From Pseudomonadota bacterium (lineage in GTDB: Bacteria > Pseudomonadota > Alphaproteobacteria > Azospirillales > Azospirillaceae): a DNA stretch of 27,358 nucleotides. Both the position numbers and the translations under genes were made by a program. The stretch is from NCBI GenBank assembly GCA_023411035.1, contig JAEYPE010000233.1:1-27358 (forward strand). The letters are read 5' to 3'. The stretch's first letter is position 1, and every line of letters starts with the position of its first letter. The notes under the pieces were generated by a model. The model ran no database searches. It was not told where the DNA came from and was given only the letters and a program-made list of their open reading frames with translations. This document shows, in pieces, positions 8,085-16,234 of the stretch.

Positions 8085-10832
8085 CTACTTCATCACGGCC
8101 CAGCGGTTCTGCCAGCCGCCGGCCGATCCCAGCCAGTTGTGGCACAGCATTCCGTCATCCTTGCGGATGATGAAGGCCTCCATGTTGCCGCCGCGGCCAA
8201 GGACGACGTCGTTGACCAGGGGGGCGTCGGATGGGCTGACCGTCCAGTCGGACCAGCCGGCCCCGGCGTTGTCCGACCAGCGGTGATACAACTCGCCCCT
8301 CACCCCCACGGCGAACAGCTCGATGTTATCGTGGGGAGAAACCCCGGCCGCGGCCTTGACGATCGGGAAGGCGGACAGGCGGGTCCATGCCTTCCATCCG
8401 CCGGCATCCGCGCGGGTCTGATGGAGGATGCCGTCTTCGGTGACGACAAGGACGTTGAGCATGTTCCGGTGGGTCACGGTCGCCACGGAGGTCACGGCGC
8501 TGGCCGGGGGCAGATCGCCGAACGGTTGGAAATCGTGCCACCCGTCGGCGTCGAACCAGCTGTGATACAACCGGTCGTCCGCTCCGATGCCGAACACCTC
8601 CAGGGTCTGGCTGCCGCCGGCGGCGAGGGCCTTGACCGCCGGAGCGTCGACGCGGCGCTGCCATTCGTGCCAGAGCTTGGCGTCCGCGGTCTGCCAGTTG
8701 TGATAAAGCTGACCGTCGGCATCGATCACGAAGACTTCGAGGTTGCCGTTCGGATTGCGCACCGGCACCACCTCGACCACCTTGTCCGGCAGGCCGCCGC
8801 CGAAGTTCGGAGTCGTCCACTCGCTCCAGGCCCCGTCGAACGTTTTGTGCTGGAGAACCCTGTCCGAGCGGACCGCGAACACCTCCGCGATGCGCGTGCC
8901 GCCCATGGCGACGCGCGTGTAGCGCTGTGCCCCGCCGAAATCCGCCTCCCATTCGCCCCAACGGTCGGTGGCGCGGCGATGGCTCAGCAGGCCGTCGCCT
9001 GAGATCGCGAACACGTCCAGCGTGGTGCTGTCGGGGGCCGTGGCGGTCGCCACGCTTCGGCACGAGATCGCTCCCCGCATCTCGATGAGCACTTCGGCCT
9101 CCTTCGCGATGCGGGTGGTCAGCTTGATCGCCAGCGTGTCGGAGACGTCGCGCTGTTCGCTGATCTCCTTGATGCCTTTGTCGATGTTCTCGTAGCGGGA
9201 GTTCAAGCCGCTCCACACCGCCCGCAGATCGTTGTCGAACGTCGCCCGGCACTTGACCTTGTGGGGGGTCAAGGGATTCACGTCGTCGCTGATCAGCGGG
9301 TCGGAAAAGGCGATGTTGATCGGCAGTTCGGTCCCATCCGGCCTGAGCAGGACGAAGGGCGCGATGCCGCCGACGCCGGTCAACGCCTGATCGCGCTCGC
9401 ACACCGAGAAATCCATGCGGTCGAAGGAGGGGATCACCTTTGCCGGGCGGTCCCAATAGCGGCCGTGGGAATGGCTGAAGTCGCCGTCGTGATGCCCCTT
9501 CCACAGTATCGGGTACTGGGTAGCGTTCTTGACCGCGATGGTCAGCCAGTGTTTCTTCCTTTGAAGCTCAGTGGCCGCCCTCACGGGCAAACCGTTCAGA
9601 AGGTCTTCAACCACATTGTGCACGACGTTGCTGGCCTGCGACAGGTCCAGGGTCTCGCTGATCGGATCGACGTTATCCAGCACGTAGTGGCGCTGTGCGG
9701 ACGCCTCTATGTGGAAGTAGAACCATTTGAGATTGTTTTTCTCCCCTTCCTTGAACCGGAAGACCAGCTTCTTGCCCAGGCCGCCCGCGGATTGGAAGAT
9801 CACATTGATATTGCCGCCTCTCTCGCGCAGGTTCAGGTCGTCGCTGCGGAAGCTGAGTTCGATCAGGGCGCCGTTCTTCTGCTCCAGCGGAATCAGAGCG
9901 GCTTCCTTCCATTCGTACTCGTCGTAACTGAAAGCGACATCGCCGAACGTGGCACGGATCTTGTCGTTCTTCCGCTCCACGGCCTGCTTGCTCATATCCG
10001 GGCCGTCGCCGAACAGCAGGCAGTCCTCGATCTTCCCCCTGATGGCGCTCCAATCGGGTGTGGTGCCCGCCGCGCGGCACAGATGCTTGTAGATCGTCTC
10101 GGCCGCCTCCAGGAACAGGACGGGGTTGTTGCGGTCGAAGTGCTCGCGCGTGGTGCCGTTCTTGTATTTCCAGTGCAGATGCGAAGCGTCCGGGAAATAG
10201 CTTGCCTTTGCGTGGCCGGTTTCCGGAGCCTTGGCCGGTTTTCCTGAAATGTCCAGGCGGTTCCACGCGCCGCCGTCCAGGTAGAAGGCGTCGGCGACGG
10301 CGTTGTGTTCGGCGTTGAAACGGCCGGAGAAATCCTTGTGGGCCCAGGTGTCGGCGTAGGTGTGAAGCGCGATGCCCAGCTTGATGCACTTGCGGACGCG
10401 CTGGGGGCCGGAGGCGACCTTCAACTCGTCCACCGCGATCTCGACCAGTTTGCGGGCGATGGGGCAGTCGGGGGCGGTGCGCCAGTCGAAATCCGGATCT
10501 CCCTTCCTCGACCGCGGAACGAAGTGGAAGGGCACGTAGGTGTGTTTCTGGCCCAGCGGCAGGCCGCCGCCATACATGGTGAACGCGTCATGGGCGGTGC
10601 AGACAACGTCGAACCGCTCATCCGCTCCCGTTCCGACCAGCAGCGGTTGGATGTCGGCCCGTGCCAGCAGGGCGTTGTCGCGACCCGGCAGGCCGGAAAT
10701 GTCCATGGGCATGTATTCCAAGGCGTCGTCGACATATTGCGAGGCATAGGCGATGTCCTGCGCCTCGGTCTCGTCAAATCCGGCCTTTCGCGCCAAAACT
10801 TTGACGATGTAATAATGAAAGTCAAGATACAT
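8085..10832 (-). CDS. Multidomain DUF6765-like protein with C-terminal seven-repeat lectin-type beta-propeller
   Basis: A 915-residue protein. The ATG at 10832 is chosen because GAGGGA sits just upstream and DUF6765 proteins begin close to the DFHYY motif; an ATG at 10883 has no ribosome site. The N-terminal part (1 to about 280) has DFHYY with His6, YASQYVDD, and GIALHTYADTWAHKDF with His157, Asp161 and His165. This HTxxDxxAH pattern resembles metal ligands of zinc phospholipase C and S1/P1 nucleases. The centre (about 300-590) is less clear; residues about 426-520 look like a small beta-sandwich. From about 600 to the end there are seven repeats of the type LEVFGIGADDRLYHSW, each followed by a W-rich strand. 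This matches seven-bladed PLL/tachylectin-like glycan-binding propellers. No signal peptide or membrane helix is visible. Function is unknown; a secreted or lysis-released toxin or glycan-targeted hydrolase is inference. Confidence 0.75.
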   Translation of the reverse strand: MYLDFHYYIVKVLARKAGFDETEAQDIAYASQYVDDALEYMPMDISGLPGRDNALLARADIQPLLVGTGADERFDVVCTAHDAFTMYGGGLPLGQKHTYVPFHFVPRSRKGDPDFDWRTAPDCPIARKLVEIAVDELKVASGPQRVRKCIKLGIALHTYADTWAHKDFSGRFNAEHNAVADAFYLDGGAWNRLDISGKPAKAPETGHAKASYFPDASHLHWKYKNGTTREHFDRNNPVLFLEAAETIYKHLCRAAGTTPDWSAIRGKIEDCLLFGDGPDMSKQAVERKNDKIRATFGDVAFSYDEYEWKEAALIPLEQKNGALIELSFRSDDLNLRERGGNINVIFQSAGGLGKKLVFRFKEGEKNNLKWFYFHIEASAQRHYVLDNVDPISETLDLSQASNVVHNVVEDLLNGLPVRAATELQRKKHWLTIAVKNATQYPILWKGHHDGDFSHSHGRYWDRPAKVIPSFDRMDFSVCERDQALTGVGGIAPFVLLRPDGTELPINIAFSDPLISDDVNPLTPHKVKCRATFDNDLRAVWSGLNSRYENIDKGIKEISEQRDVSDTLAIKLTTRIAKEAEVLIEMRGAISCRSVATATAPDSTTLDVFAISGDGLLSHRRATDRWGEWEADFGGAQRYTRVAMGGTRIAEVFAVRSDRVLQHKTFDGAWSEWTTPNFGGGLPDKVVEVVPVRNPNGNLEVFVIDADGQLYHNWQTADAKLWHEWQRRVDAPAVKALAAGGSQTLEVFGIGADDRLYHSWFDADGWHDFQPFGDLPPASAVTSVATVTHRNMLNVLVVTEDGILHQTRADAGGWKAWTRLSAFPIVKAAAGVSPHDNIELFAVGVRGELYHRWSDNAGAGWSDWTVSPSDAPLVNDVVLGRGGNMEAFIIRKDDGMLCHNWLGSAGGWQNRWAVMK

Positions 10833-11109
10833 GCTTCCCTCGAAGGATTGAAAGGCGTCGCCCTGAGCGTTGCAAATATGCATGATGAAGTACGAATGTA
10901 TTCATCATATATTAGAGGTGCCTACCCCTGCCTTACGCAGATAAAAATGCAGCCTTTAGAAGGCCGACCTGCCGATACGGCGCAACATCTACCCAAAGAC
11001 GCACGCTTATGTTGGCATGATTGCTGCCTATGTCTTAGGTGACTCGACATGGCCTCGGCAAAATGGAATAAGGACGAGTTGGCCGCATCACCCAGATTTG
11101 GAATTTCAG
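10833..11109. promoter_or_regulatory. Divergent promoter region between the propeller gene and the MocR regulator
   Basis: This 277-base gap separates two divergent genes and is clearly richer in A and T than its surroundings, notably at 10884-10945 and near 11135 just inside the regulator. Such regions normally hold the promoters of both genes and the regulator's own binding site. No sigma-70 boxes can be assigned with confidence. No gene is seen in the gap itself. Confidence 0.5.
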
Positions 11110-12564
11110 ATGGTCCAGACGCTTAGACCATGGCCTTTGATAATAATTATCGACCGAGACAACACAACTCCGATCTACCTTCAAATAGTTAATGCAGTCG
11201 CAGAAGGTGTAAGGGTGGGACGTCTTCTTCCGGGCACTCCGATCCCAGGAACCGCCGCATTGGCAGCAACGCTTGGCGTCAACCGAAAGACGGTGCAACT
11301 CGCTTACGACGAGTTGGTCGCCCAGGGTTGGCTGACCACCCAGAACCGGCGGGGGACCTTCGTATCCGCAAACGTGGAGTCGACCTTGCCCCCGCCGGGC
11401 GGAAAGGCGACGCACGACCGATGCGGCGAAAAGACCGGGGGCAAGCTGATCCCGCCCTCTCCGCCAAAGGAAATGGTCGTCTTCGACGACGGCGCGCCGG
11501 ACACCCGGCTCGTGCCGGTGGCCACGCTGGCGCGGGCATACCGTGGAGCGCTGATGAAACTGAGCCGCAGCAACCGTTTGGCCGATGAGCACCCTTTGGG
11601 AAGCCCGGCGTTGCGCCAAGCCATCGCGACGATGCTGAATTTCGACCGCGGCCTTCCGGTTTCGCCGGAGCGGATTTGCCTGACGCGCGGCAGCCAGATG
11701 GCGATCTTCCTGGTCGCAGCGTTGCTGTCGGGACCCGGCACGGCCGTCGCGGTCGAGGACCCCGGATACCCCCAGGCGCGCGAGGCGTTCCGCGTTGCGG
11801 GGGCCGAGGTGATCCCCATCCCGGTGGACGAGCACGGGCTGGTGACGGAGGCTTTGGAACGTGTCTGCCTCCAGCGGCCGCTGCGGTGCCTGTACGTGAC
11901 GCCGCACCACCAGTATCCGACAACAGCGGTGATGCCGCCGGAGCGGCGCCGGCATCTGCTCGACCTTTCCGACCGGTTCAACTTCATCATTGTGGAAGAC
12001 GACTACGACCACGAGTTCCACTTCACGCGGAATCCAATCCTTCCGCTGGCCAGCCAGAACCCGGACGGGAACATCATCTACATCGGGTCCTTTTCCAAGA
12101 TCATCACGCCCAGCCTGCGCAGCGGCTACATGGTGGTGCCGCGGCGGCTCCTGCGGCGATTCGCCTTTGGAATCGCGCGCGTCGACCGCCAGGGCGATCC
12201 GGCCATGGAGGCGGCCATCGCCGAACTGATCGACGAGGGAGAGGTTCGCCGCCACTTCAACAAGGCGCTACAGGTCTACGTCGAGCGCCGCCGGAGCTTT
12301 GCCGCCATCCTGGAGCGGCAACTCGGACCTTGGGTGGAGTTCTCGGTACCGGAAGGCGGCTTGGCCTATTGGGTGCGCTTTCGGACGCCGCTCGCTCCGG
12401 CCGCCTTCACGGCCAGGACGCGGGCCGCCGGCGTCCGGATACTGCCGGGCCGGCTCTTCACCGGTCAGCGCGCGCCACTGCTCGCCACACGCCTCGGCTA
12501 CGCCGGGGGCACGGTGGCGGAAAGCGAGGAAGGTCTGCGACGCCTGCGACGCGCCCTCGACTGA
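11110..12564 (+). CDS. MocR/PdxR-type regulator (GntR wing-helix plus aminotransferase-like domain)
   Basis: A 484-residue transcription factor. The ATG at 11110 puts the DNA-binding domain at the usual distance from the N terminus; an in-frame ATG at 11017 would add an unlikely leader. Residues about 15-95 form a GntR winged helix (TPIYLQIVNAVAEGVRVGRL, then LAATLGVNRKTVQLAYDELV). After a proline-rich linker a type I aminotransferase fold follows, with PHHQYPTTAVM, VEDDYDHEF and Lys330 in SFSKIITPSLRSGY, the expected pyridoxal-phosphate lysine. MocR proteins sense PLP or PLP adducts with amino compounds and usually control a divergent gene. Here the divergent neighbour is the DUF6765/propeller gene, not a vitamin B6 gene, so the PdxR name is not assigned. 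Autoregulation is likely from family behaviour. Confidence 0.88.
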   Translation: MVQTLRPWPLIIIIDRDNTTPIYLQIVNAVAEGVRVGRLLPGTPIPGTAALAATLGVNRKTVQLAYDELVAQGWLTTQNRRGTFVSANVESTLPPPGGKATHDRCGEKTGGKLIPPSPPKEMVVFDDGAPDTRLVPVATLARAYRGALMKLSRSNRLADEHPLGSPALRQAIATMLNFDRGLPVSPERICLTRGSQMAIFLVAALLSGPGTAVAVEDPGYPQAREAFRVAGAEVIPIPVDEHGLVTEALERVCLQRPLRCLYVTPHHQYPTTAVMPPERRRHLLDLSDRFNFIIVEDDYDHEFHFTRNPILPLASQNPDGNIIYIGSFSKIITPSLRSGYMVVPRRLLRRFAFGIARVDRQGDPAMEAAIAELIDEGEVRRHFNKALQVYVERRRSFAAILERQLGPWVEFSVPEGGLAYWVRFRTPLAPAAFTARTRAAGVRILPGRLFTGQRAPLLATRLGYAGGTVAESEEGLRRLRRALD

Positions 12565-12566
12565 GG

Positions 12567-12683
12567 TGGTCGGCCATCCTTCTGGCCGTTGGCTTTGGCG
12601 CGGAGGTTGGTGTCTTCTTCGGATTCTACCCAGCCCGCAAGGCCTCCCGCCTCCAGCCGATCGAAGCCCTGCGCTACGAGTGA
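12567..12683 (+). pseudogene. Orphan C-terminal tail of a MacB/FtsX-type ABC permease
   Basis: Immediately after the regulator's stop, one frame reads 38 codons to TGA at 12681-12683, containing GVFFGFYPARKASRLQPIEA followed by LRYE. This is the near-invariant C terminus of MacB-type permeases (FGxYPARKAARLDPIEALRYE). No start codon, membrane domain or periplasmic domain precedes it; the regulator occupies the upstream sequence. It is therefore a remnant of a larger transporter gene lost by deletion or rearrangement. Confidence 0.75.
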
Positions 12684-12726
12684 AAGGGGTGGGCAGCGGG
12701 ACGCAGCGTGCAAGGAAACGGGCGGC

Positions 12727-15354
12727 ATGGAAAGCGATCCCGACAGCGTCGCCTTGGCCAGCCAGCCGCTGGACACCCTCCTCGCCGGGATTGGCAGCAC
12801 GGCGGGCGGGCTGAGCAGTGCCGAAGCGGACGCGCGGTTGGCCCGCTGCGGGTCCAACGACCTTTCGGCGGTGCGGCGGAGGCCGTTGTGGCTCCAGTTC
12901 CTCGACCGCTTGCGCAACCCTCTTCTGATCATCCTGCTTCTGGCCAGCGGCTTCTCGGCCATGGCCGGCGACTTCTACAGCTTCGCCATCGTCGTGGTCA
13001 TCGTGATCGTCAGTGTCGTTCTCGACTTCGTTCAGGAGGTCCGCGCCAACAACGCCATCGAGGACCTGCGTCGCTCGGTCGCGCTGCGGGCCAGGGTCCT
13101 GCGCGATGGCAAGGAAGGCGAATTGCCGGTCGAGCGGCTGGTGCCGGGCGATGTCTTGCGGCTGGCCGCGGGCGACCTCGTGCCGGCGGATGCCCGGCTG
13201 ATCGAGGCGCGCGACCTCTTCGTGAACCAGGCGCTGCTGACGGGCGAGCCCTATCCGACCGAAAAGCACGCGGCCGACCTGCCGCACGCCGCCGATCCCG
13301 GCGAGGCGACCAACACGCTGTTCATGGGCACGTCGGTGATCAGCGGCACAGGACGGGCGGTGATCCTGCGGACCGGGCGCGCCACCCTGCTCGGCGGGAT
13401 GGCGCACAGCCTGACGGCGCCTCCGCCGCCCACCGACTTCGAGATCGGCGTGCGCCATTTCGGTCTGCTGATCCTGCGCGTGACCGTGTTCCTGGTGTTG
13501 TTCGTGCTGCTGGCGAACGTGCTGTTCCACAGGCCCTGGCTGGAATCGCTGATGTTCGCCGTCGCGCTGGCGGTCGGGCTGACGCCGGAACTGCTGCCGA
13601 TGGTCGTGACGGTGACGCTGGCCCGCGGCGCCCTGCGCCTCGCCGAACGCAAGGTGATCGTCAAGAGGCTGACGGCGCTGCACAATCTGGGAGCCATGGA
13701 CGTCCTGTGCACGGACAAGACCGGCACCCTGACCGAGGCGCGCATCCGTCTTGTCCGGCACATCGACGCCCAGGGACGGGACAGCGATGAGGTGTTCCGG
13801 CTGGCCTGGCTCAACAGCCGCTTCGAAAGCGGCATCCGCAGCCCGCTCGACGACGCCATTCTGGAGTATGGCCAGCCGGATGCCGTCGATTGGCGCAAAC
13901 TCGACGAGGTGCCCTTCGATTTCGAGCGCCGGCGCGTCTCCGTCCTTCTGGAGCGCGGCGGACAGCATCTGCTGATCGTCAAGGGGGCGCCGGAGGACGT
14001 CCTGCGCCTGTCCACCCATTACGAGCCGGGTCCGGGGGGGCCGAGCGCCTTCGACGCCGAGGCCAGGGTGCGCGTCCAGCGCCTGTTCGAGCAGTTGGGC
14101 GAGGACGGCTTCCGGGTGCTGGCCATCGCCTCGCGCGCGGTCGGGCCGGACCGGAGGGAAGCGCGGGTCACGGACGAGACCGATCTGGTGTTCGCCGGCT
14201 TCGCCGCCTTCCTCGACCCGCCCAAGGCCGATGCGGCGGCGGCCGTGCACGCCCTGTCCAAGGCCGGGGTCGCCGTGAAGATCCTGACCGGCGACAACGA
14301 CCGCGTGACCCGGCACGTCTGCCGGGATCTGGGCATCCCCGTGACCGGGCTGATCACCGGCGACGAGTTGCACGCCATGAGTGAGGAGGCGCTCCGCTTG
14401 CGGCTCGCCAAGGTGAACGTGTTCTGCCGGTTGTCGCCGCCGCAGAAGCAGCGCGTGCTGCTGGCGCTGAAGCAGCGCGGGCACGCGGTGGGCTTTCTGG
14501 GCGACGGCATCAACGACGCGGCGGCGCTGCACGCCGCCGATGTCGGCATCTCGGTGGACGGCGCCGCCGACGTGGCCAAGGACGCGGCGAGCCTGATCCT
14601 GCTGGAACACGACCTGTCGGTGATCCACGGCGGCGTGCTGGAAGGCCGCCGCACGGTCGAGAACGTCACCAAATACATCCTGATGGGAAGCAGTTCGAAT
14701 TTCGGCAACATGCTGAGCATGGCGGGCGCCGCGCTGGTCCTGCCCTTCCTGCCGATGCTGCCGATCCAGGTGCTGCTGAACAACCTGCTCTACGACGCGT
14801 CGGAGATCGGCATTCCCTTCGACCGCGTCGATCCGGAAACCATCGCCCGTCCGGTCCGCTGGAACATGGACCTGATCCGCCGCTTCATGCTGGTCCTGGG
14901 GCCGGTCAGTTCCCTGTTCGATTTCCTGACCTTCTACGCCCTGCTGACCCTCTTCGGCGCCGGGGAGGCGCTTTTCCAGACCGGCTGGTTCGTGGAATCC
15001 CTGGCGACCCAGGCGTTGATCATCTTCGTCATCCGGACGCGGCGGTCGCCGCTGGTCAGCCGGCCGCATCCGCTTCTGGCGGCCTTGTCGGTGGGGATGG
15101 TCCTGCTTGCGGCTTTCATACCGCTGAGCCCGCTCGGCCCGCTGTTCGGCTTCGTGCCCCTGCCGCCCGCCTACTTCATCTTCCTGGTGGTCACCGTCGC
15201 CGCCTATCTGGTCCTGGCCGAGGGCATCAAGCGCCTGTTCTACCGCAGGTTCGGACGACAGGATCGACGAGGAGGTGCGGGAGGGACGGCGGCGGGCCAT
15301 TTCCAACGCGGATTGTCCGCGCCGCGATCCGGGCACCGGGCGCGCGATGCCTGA
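12727..15354 (+). CDS. mgtA: Magnesium-transporting P-type ATPase, MgtA/MgtB type
   Basis: An 875-residue P-type ATPase, close to the usual size of MgtA. The ATG at 12727 is preferred; upstream in-frame codons run into the MacB remnant region. It has an N-terminal cation-ATPase domain, a first helix pair near residues 60-105 (LLIILLLASGFSA; FAIVVVIVIVSVVLDFVQEV), the TGEP actuator loop, Asp330 in CTDKTGTLTE (the phosphorylated aspartate), TGDN, and the hinge GDGINDAAALHAADVGISVD. NLLYDASEIGIPFD in the C-terminal helices is typical of type IIIB magnesium pumps. Known members import Mg2+ at the inner membrane under magnesium limitation. No mgtC or leader peptide gene is seen beside it. The regulator upstream is 162 bases away and probably unrelated in function. 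Confidence 0.9.
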   Translation: MESDPDSVALASQPLDTLLAGIGSTAGGLSSAEADARLARCGSNDLSAVRRRPLWLQFLDRLRNPLLIILLLASGFSAMAGDFYSFAIVVVIVIVSVVLDFVQEVRANNAIEDLRRSVALRARVLRDGKEGELPVERLVPGDVLRLAAGDLVPADARLIEARDLFVNQALLTGEPYPTEKHAADLPHAADPGEATNTLFMGTSVISGTGRAVILRTGRATLLGGMAHSLTAPPPPTDFEIGVRHFGLLILRVTVFLVLFVLLANVLFHRPWLESLMFAVALAVGLTPELLPMVVTVTLARGALRLAERKVIVKRLTALHNLGAMDVLCTDKTGTLTEARIRLVRHIDAQGRDSDEVFRLAWLNSRFESGIRSPLDDAILEYGQPDAVDWRKLDEVPFDFERRRVSVLLERGGQHLLIVKGAPEDVLRLSTHYEPGPGGPSAFDAEARVRVQRLFEQLGEDGFRVLAIASRAVGPDRREARVTDETDLVFAGFAAFLDPPKADAAAAVHALSKAGVAVKILTGDNDRVTRHVCRDLGIPVTGLITGDELHAMSEEALRLRLAKVNVFCRLSPPQKQRVLLALKQRGHAVGFLGDGINDAAALHAADVGISVDGAADVAKDAASLILLEHDLSVIHGGVLEGRRTVENVTKYILMGSSSNFGNMLSMAGAALVLPFLPMLPIQVLLNNLLYDASEIGIPFDRVDPETIARPVRWNMDLIRRFMLVLGPVSSLFDFLTFYALLTLFGAGEALFQTGWFVESLATQALIIFVIRTRRSPLVSRPHPLLAALSVGMVLLAAFIPLSPLGPLFGFVPLPPAYFIFLVVTVAAYLVLAEGIKRLFYRRFGRQDRRGGAGGTAAGHFQRGLSAPRSGHRARDA

Positions 15355-15355
15355 T

Positions 15356-15394
15356 ACGGTCGGAGAATGATCACTTCCATCATTTTCCGACCGT
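15356..15394 (+). terminator. Long hairpin after mgtA
   Basis: ACGGTCGGAGAATGAT at 15356-15371 and ATCATTTTCCGACCGT at 15379-15394 pair over 16 bp with a single G-U wobble and a 7-base loop. It starts two bases after the mgtA stop codon. Position suggests a transcription end or 3' stabiliser. No T tract follows, and the even, moderately AT-rich stem also resembles a mobile intergenic palindrome. Confidence 0.55.
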
Positions 15395-15573
15395 GAAATC
15401 CGGCGGATCAACGCTTTGGCGTTGACCGAGAGGGGCATGACGACGCGCCCCGGCCAAGCGCCCCTCATCCGGCCGTACATTCGATTTCCCCAACGCCCAT
15501 GAAAACCGGAACCGCCCAGGGGTTGGTTCGTTGGACGAAGAGTCCACACCAGCGTCACAGGGGACGGCACGTC
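15395..15573 (+). promoter_or_regulatory. Upstream region of the alternative complex III operon
   Basis: This stretch leads into actA and should hold the operon promoter. It contains a small perfect hairpin, TCAACGC at 15408-15414 with GCGTTGA at 15419-15425, and a wider inverted repeat, GAGGGGC at 15430-15436 with GCCCCTC at 15460-15466. Neither matches a factor site that can be named. No clear sigma-70 or FNR-type box was found by eye. Confidence 0.4.
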
Positions 15574-16230
15574 ATGGCCCAGCTTTTCCGGCCTTCCGCC
15601 GACATGTGGCTGCGGCTGTTCATCGTGTTGACGGTGCTGGGAGCCGCCGCGCTTTTCCTGATGATCGGCGGCCTGGTGAATTCAGACTGGTTCACCACGA
15701 CCGGTATCTTCGTGGAACAGCCGGTGCCGTTCAGCCACGAGCACCACGTTTCCGGCCTTGGGATCGACTGCCGCTACTGCCACACCGGCGTGGAGACCGC
15801 GGCCAGCGCCGGGTTGCCGCCGACGCACACCTGCATGACCTGCCATTCGCAAATCTGGACCGGGGCGCCGATGCTGGCCCCCGTGCGCCAAAGCCTTGCC
15901 GACGGCACCGCCATTCGCTGGAAGCGCGTCAACGACCTGCCGGACTTCGTCTATTTCAACCATTCCGTCCATGTGGCGCGCGGCGTCGGCTGCTCGACCT
16001 GCCACGGTCCGGTGCACCGCATGCCGCTGACCTATCAGGCGCACACGTTGCAGATGAGCTGGTGCCTGGAGTGCCACCGCGACCCCGCCCCCAACCTGCG
16101 CGATCCCTCCGAGGTTTTCGACATGGACTGGCATCCGCCCCCCGACCAGCGCGCCCGCGGCGAGGAGCGGATGGCCAGGCTCGGCATCCATCCCGAGCAG
16201 CTCGACGACTGCTACATCTGCCATCGGTGA
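15574..16230 (+). CDS. actA: Alternative complex III pentahaem cytochrome c subunit ActA
   Basis: A 218-residue protein with one N-terminal membrane helix (residues about 11-33, LRLFIVLTVLGAAALFLMIGG) and five CxxCH haem c sites: CRYCH, CMTCH, CSTCH, CLECH and CYICH. Five haems on a single-anchor protein at the head of this gene order identify ActA. In characterised complexes it sits on the periplasmic face and passes electrons from the iron-sulfur subunit toward cytochrome c or the oxidase. The ATG at 15574 gives a proper anchor start; an in-frame ATG at 15499 would add 25 polar residues. AGGGGAC lies upstream. The next gene begins 4 bases after its stop. Confidence 0.93.
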   Translation: MAQLFRPSADMWLRLFIVLTVLGAAALFLMIGGLVNSDWFTTTGIFVEQPVPFSHEHHVSGLGIDCRYCHTGVETAASAGLPPTHTCMTCHSQIWTGAPMLAPVRQSLADGTAIRWKRVNDLPDFVYFNHSVHVARGVGCSTCHGPVHRMPLTYQAHTLQMSWCLECHRDPAPNLRDPSEVFDMDWHPPPDQRARGEERMARLGIHPEQLDDCYICHR

Positions 16231-16234
16231 TCCC

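Noticed and set aside
11110..12564. Naming the regulator PdxR
   Set aside because: No vitamin B6 synthesis gene is adjacent, and MocR proteins with the same layout control many other pathways.
12268..15570. Minus-strand open frame of 1100 codons opposite mgtA
   Set aside because: It is antisense to a gene with every P-type ATPase motif, its peptide is rich in Gln, Arg, His and Asp as expected of a high-GC shadow frame, and it shows no domain.
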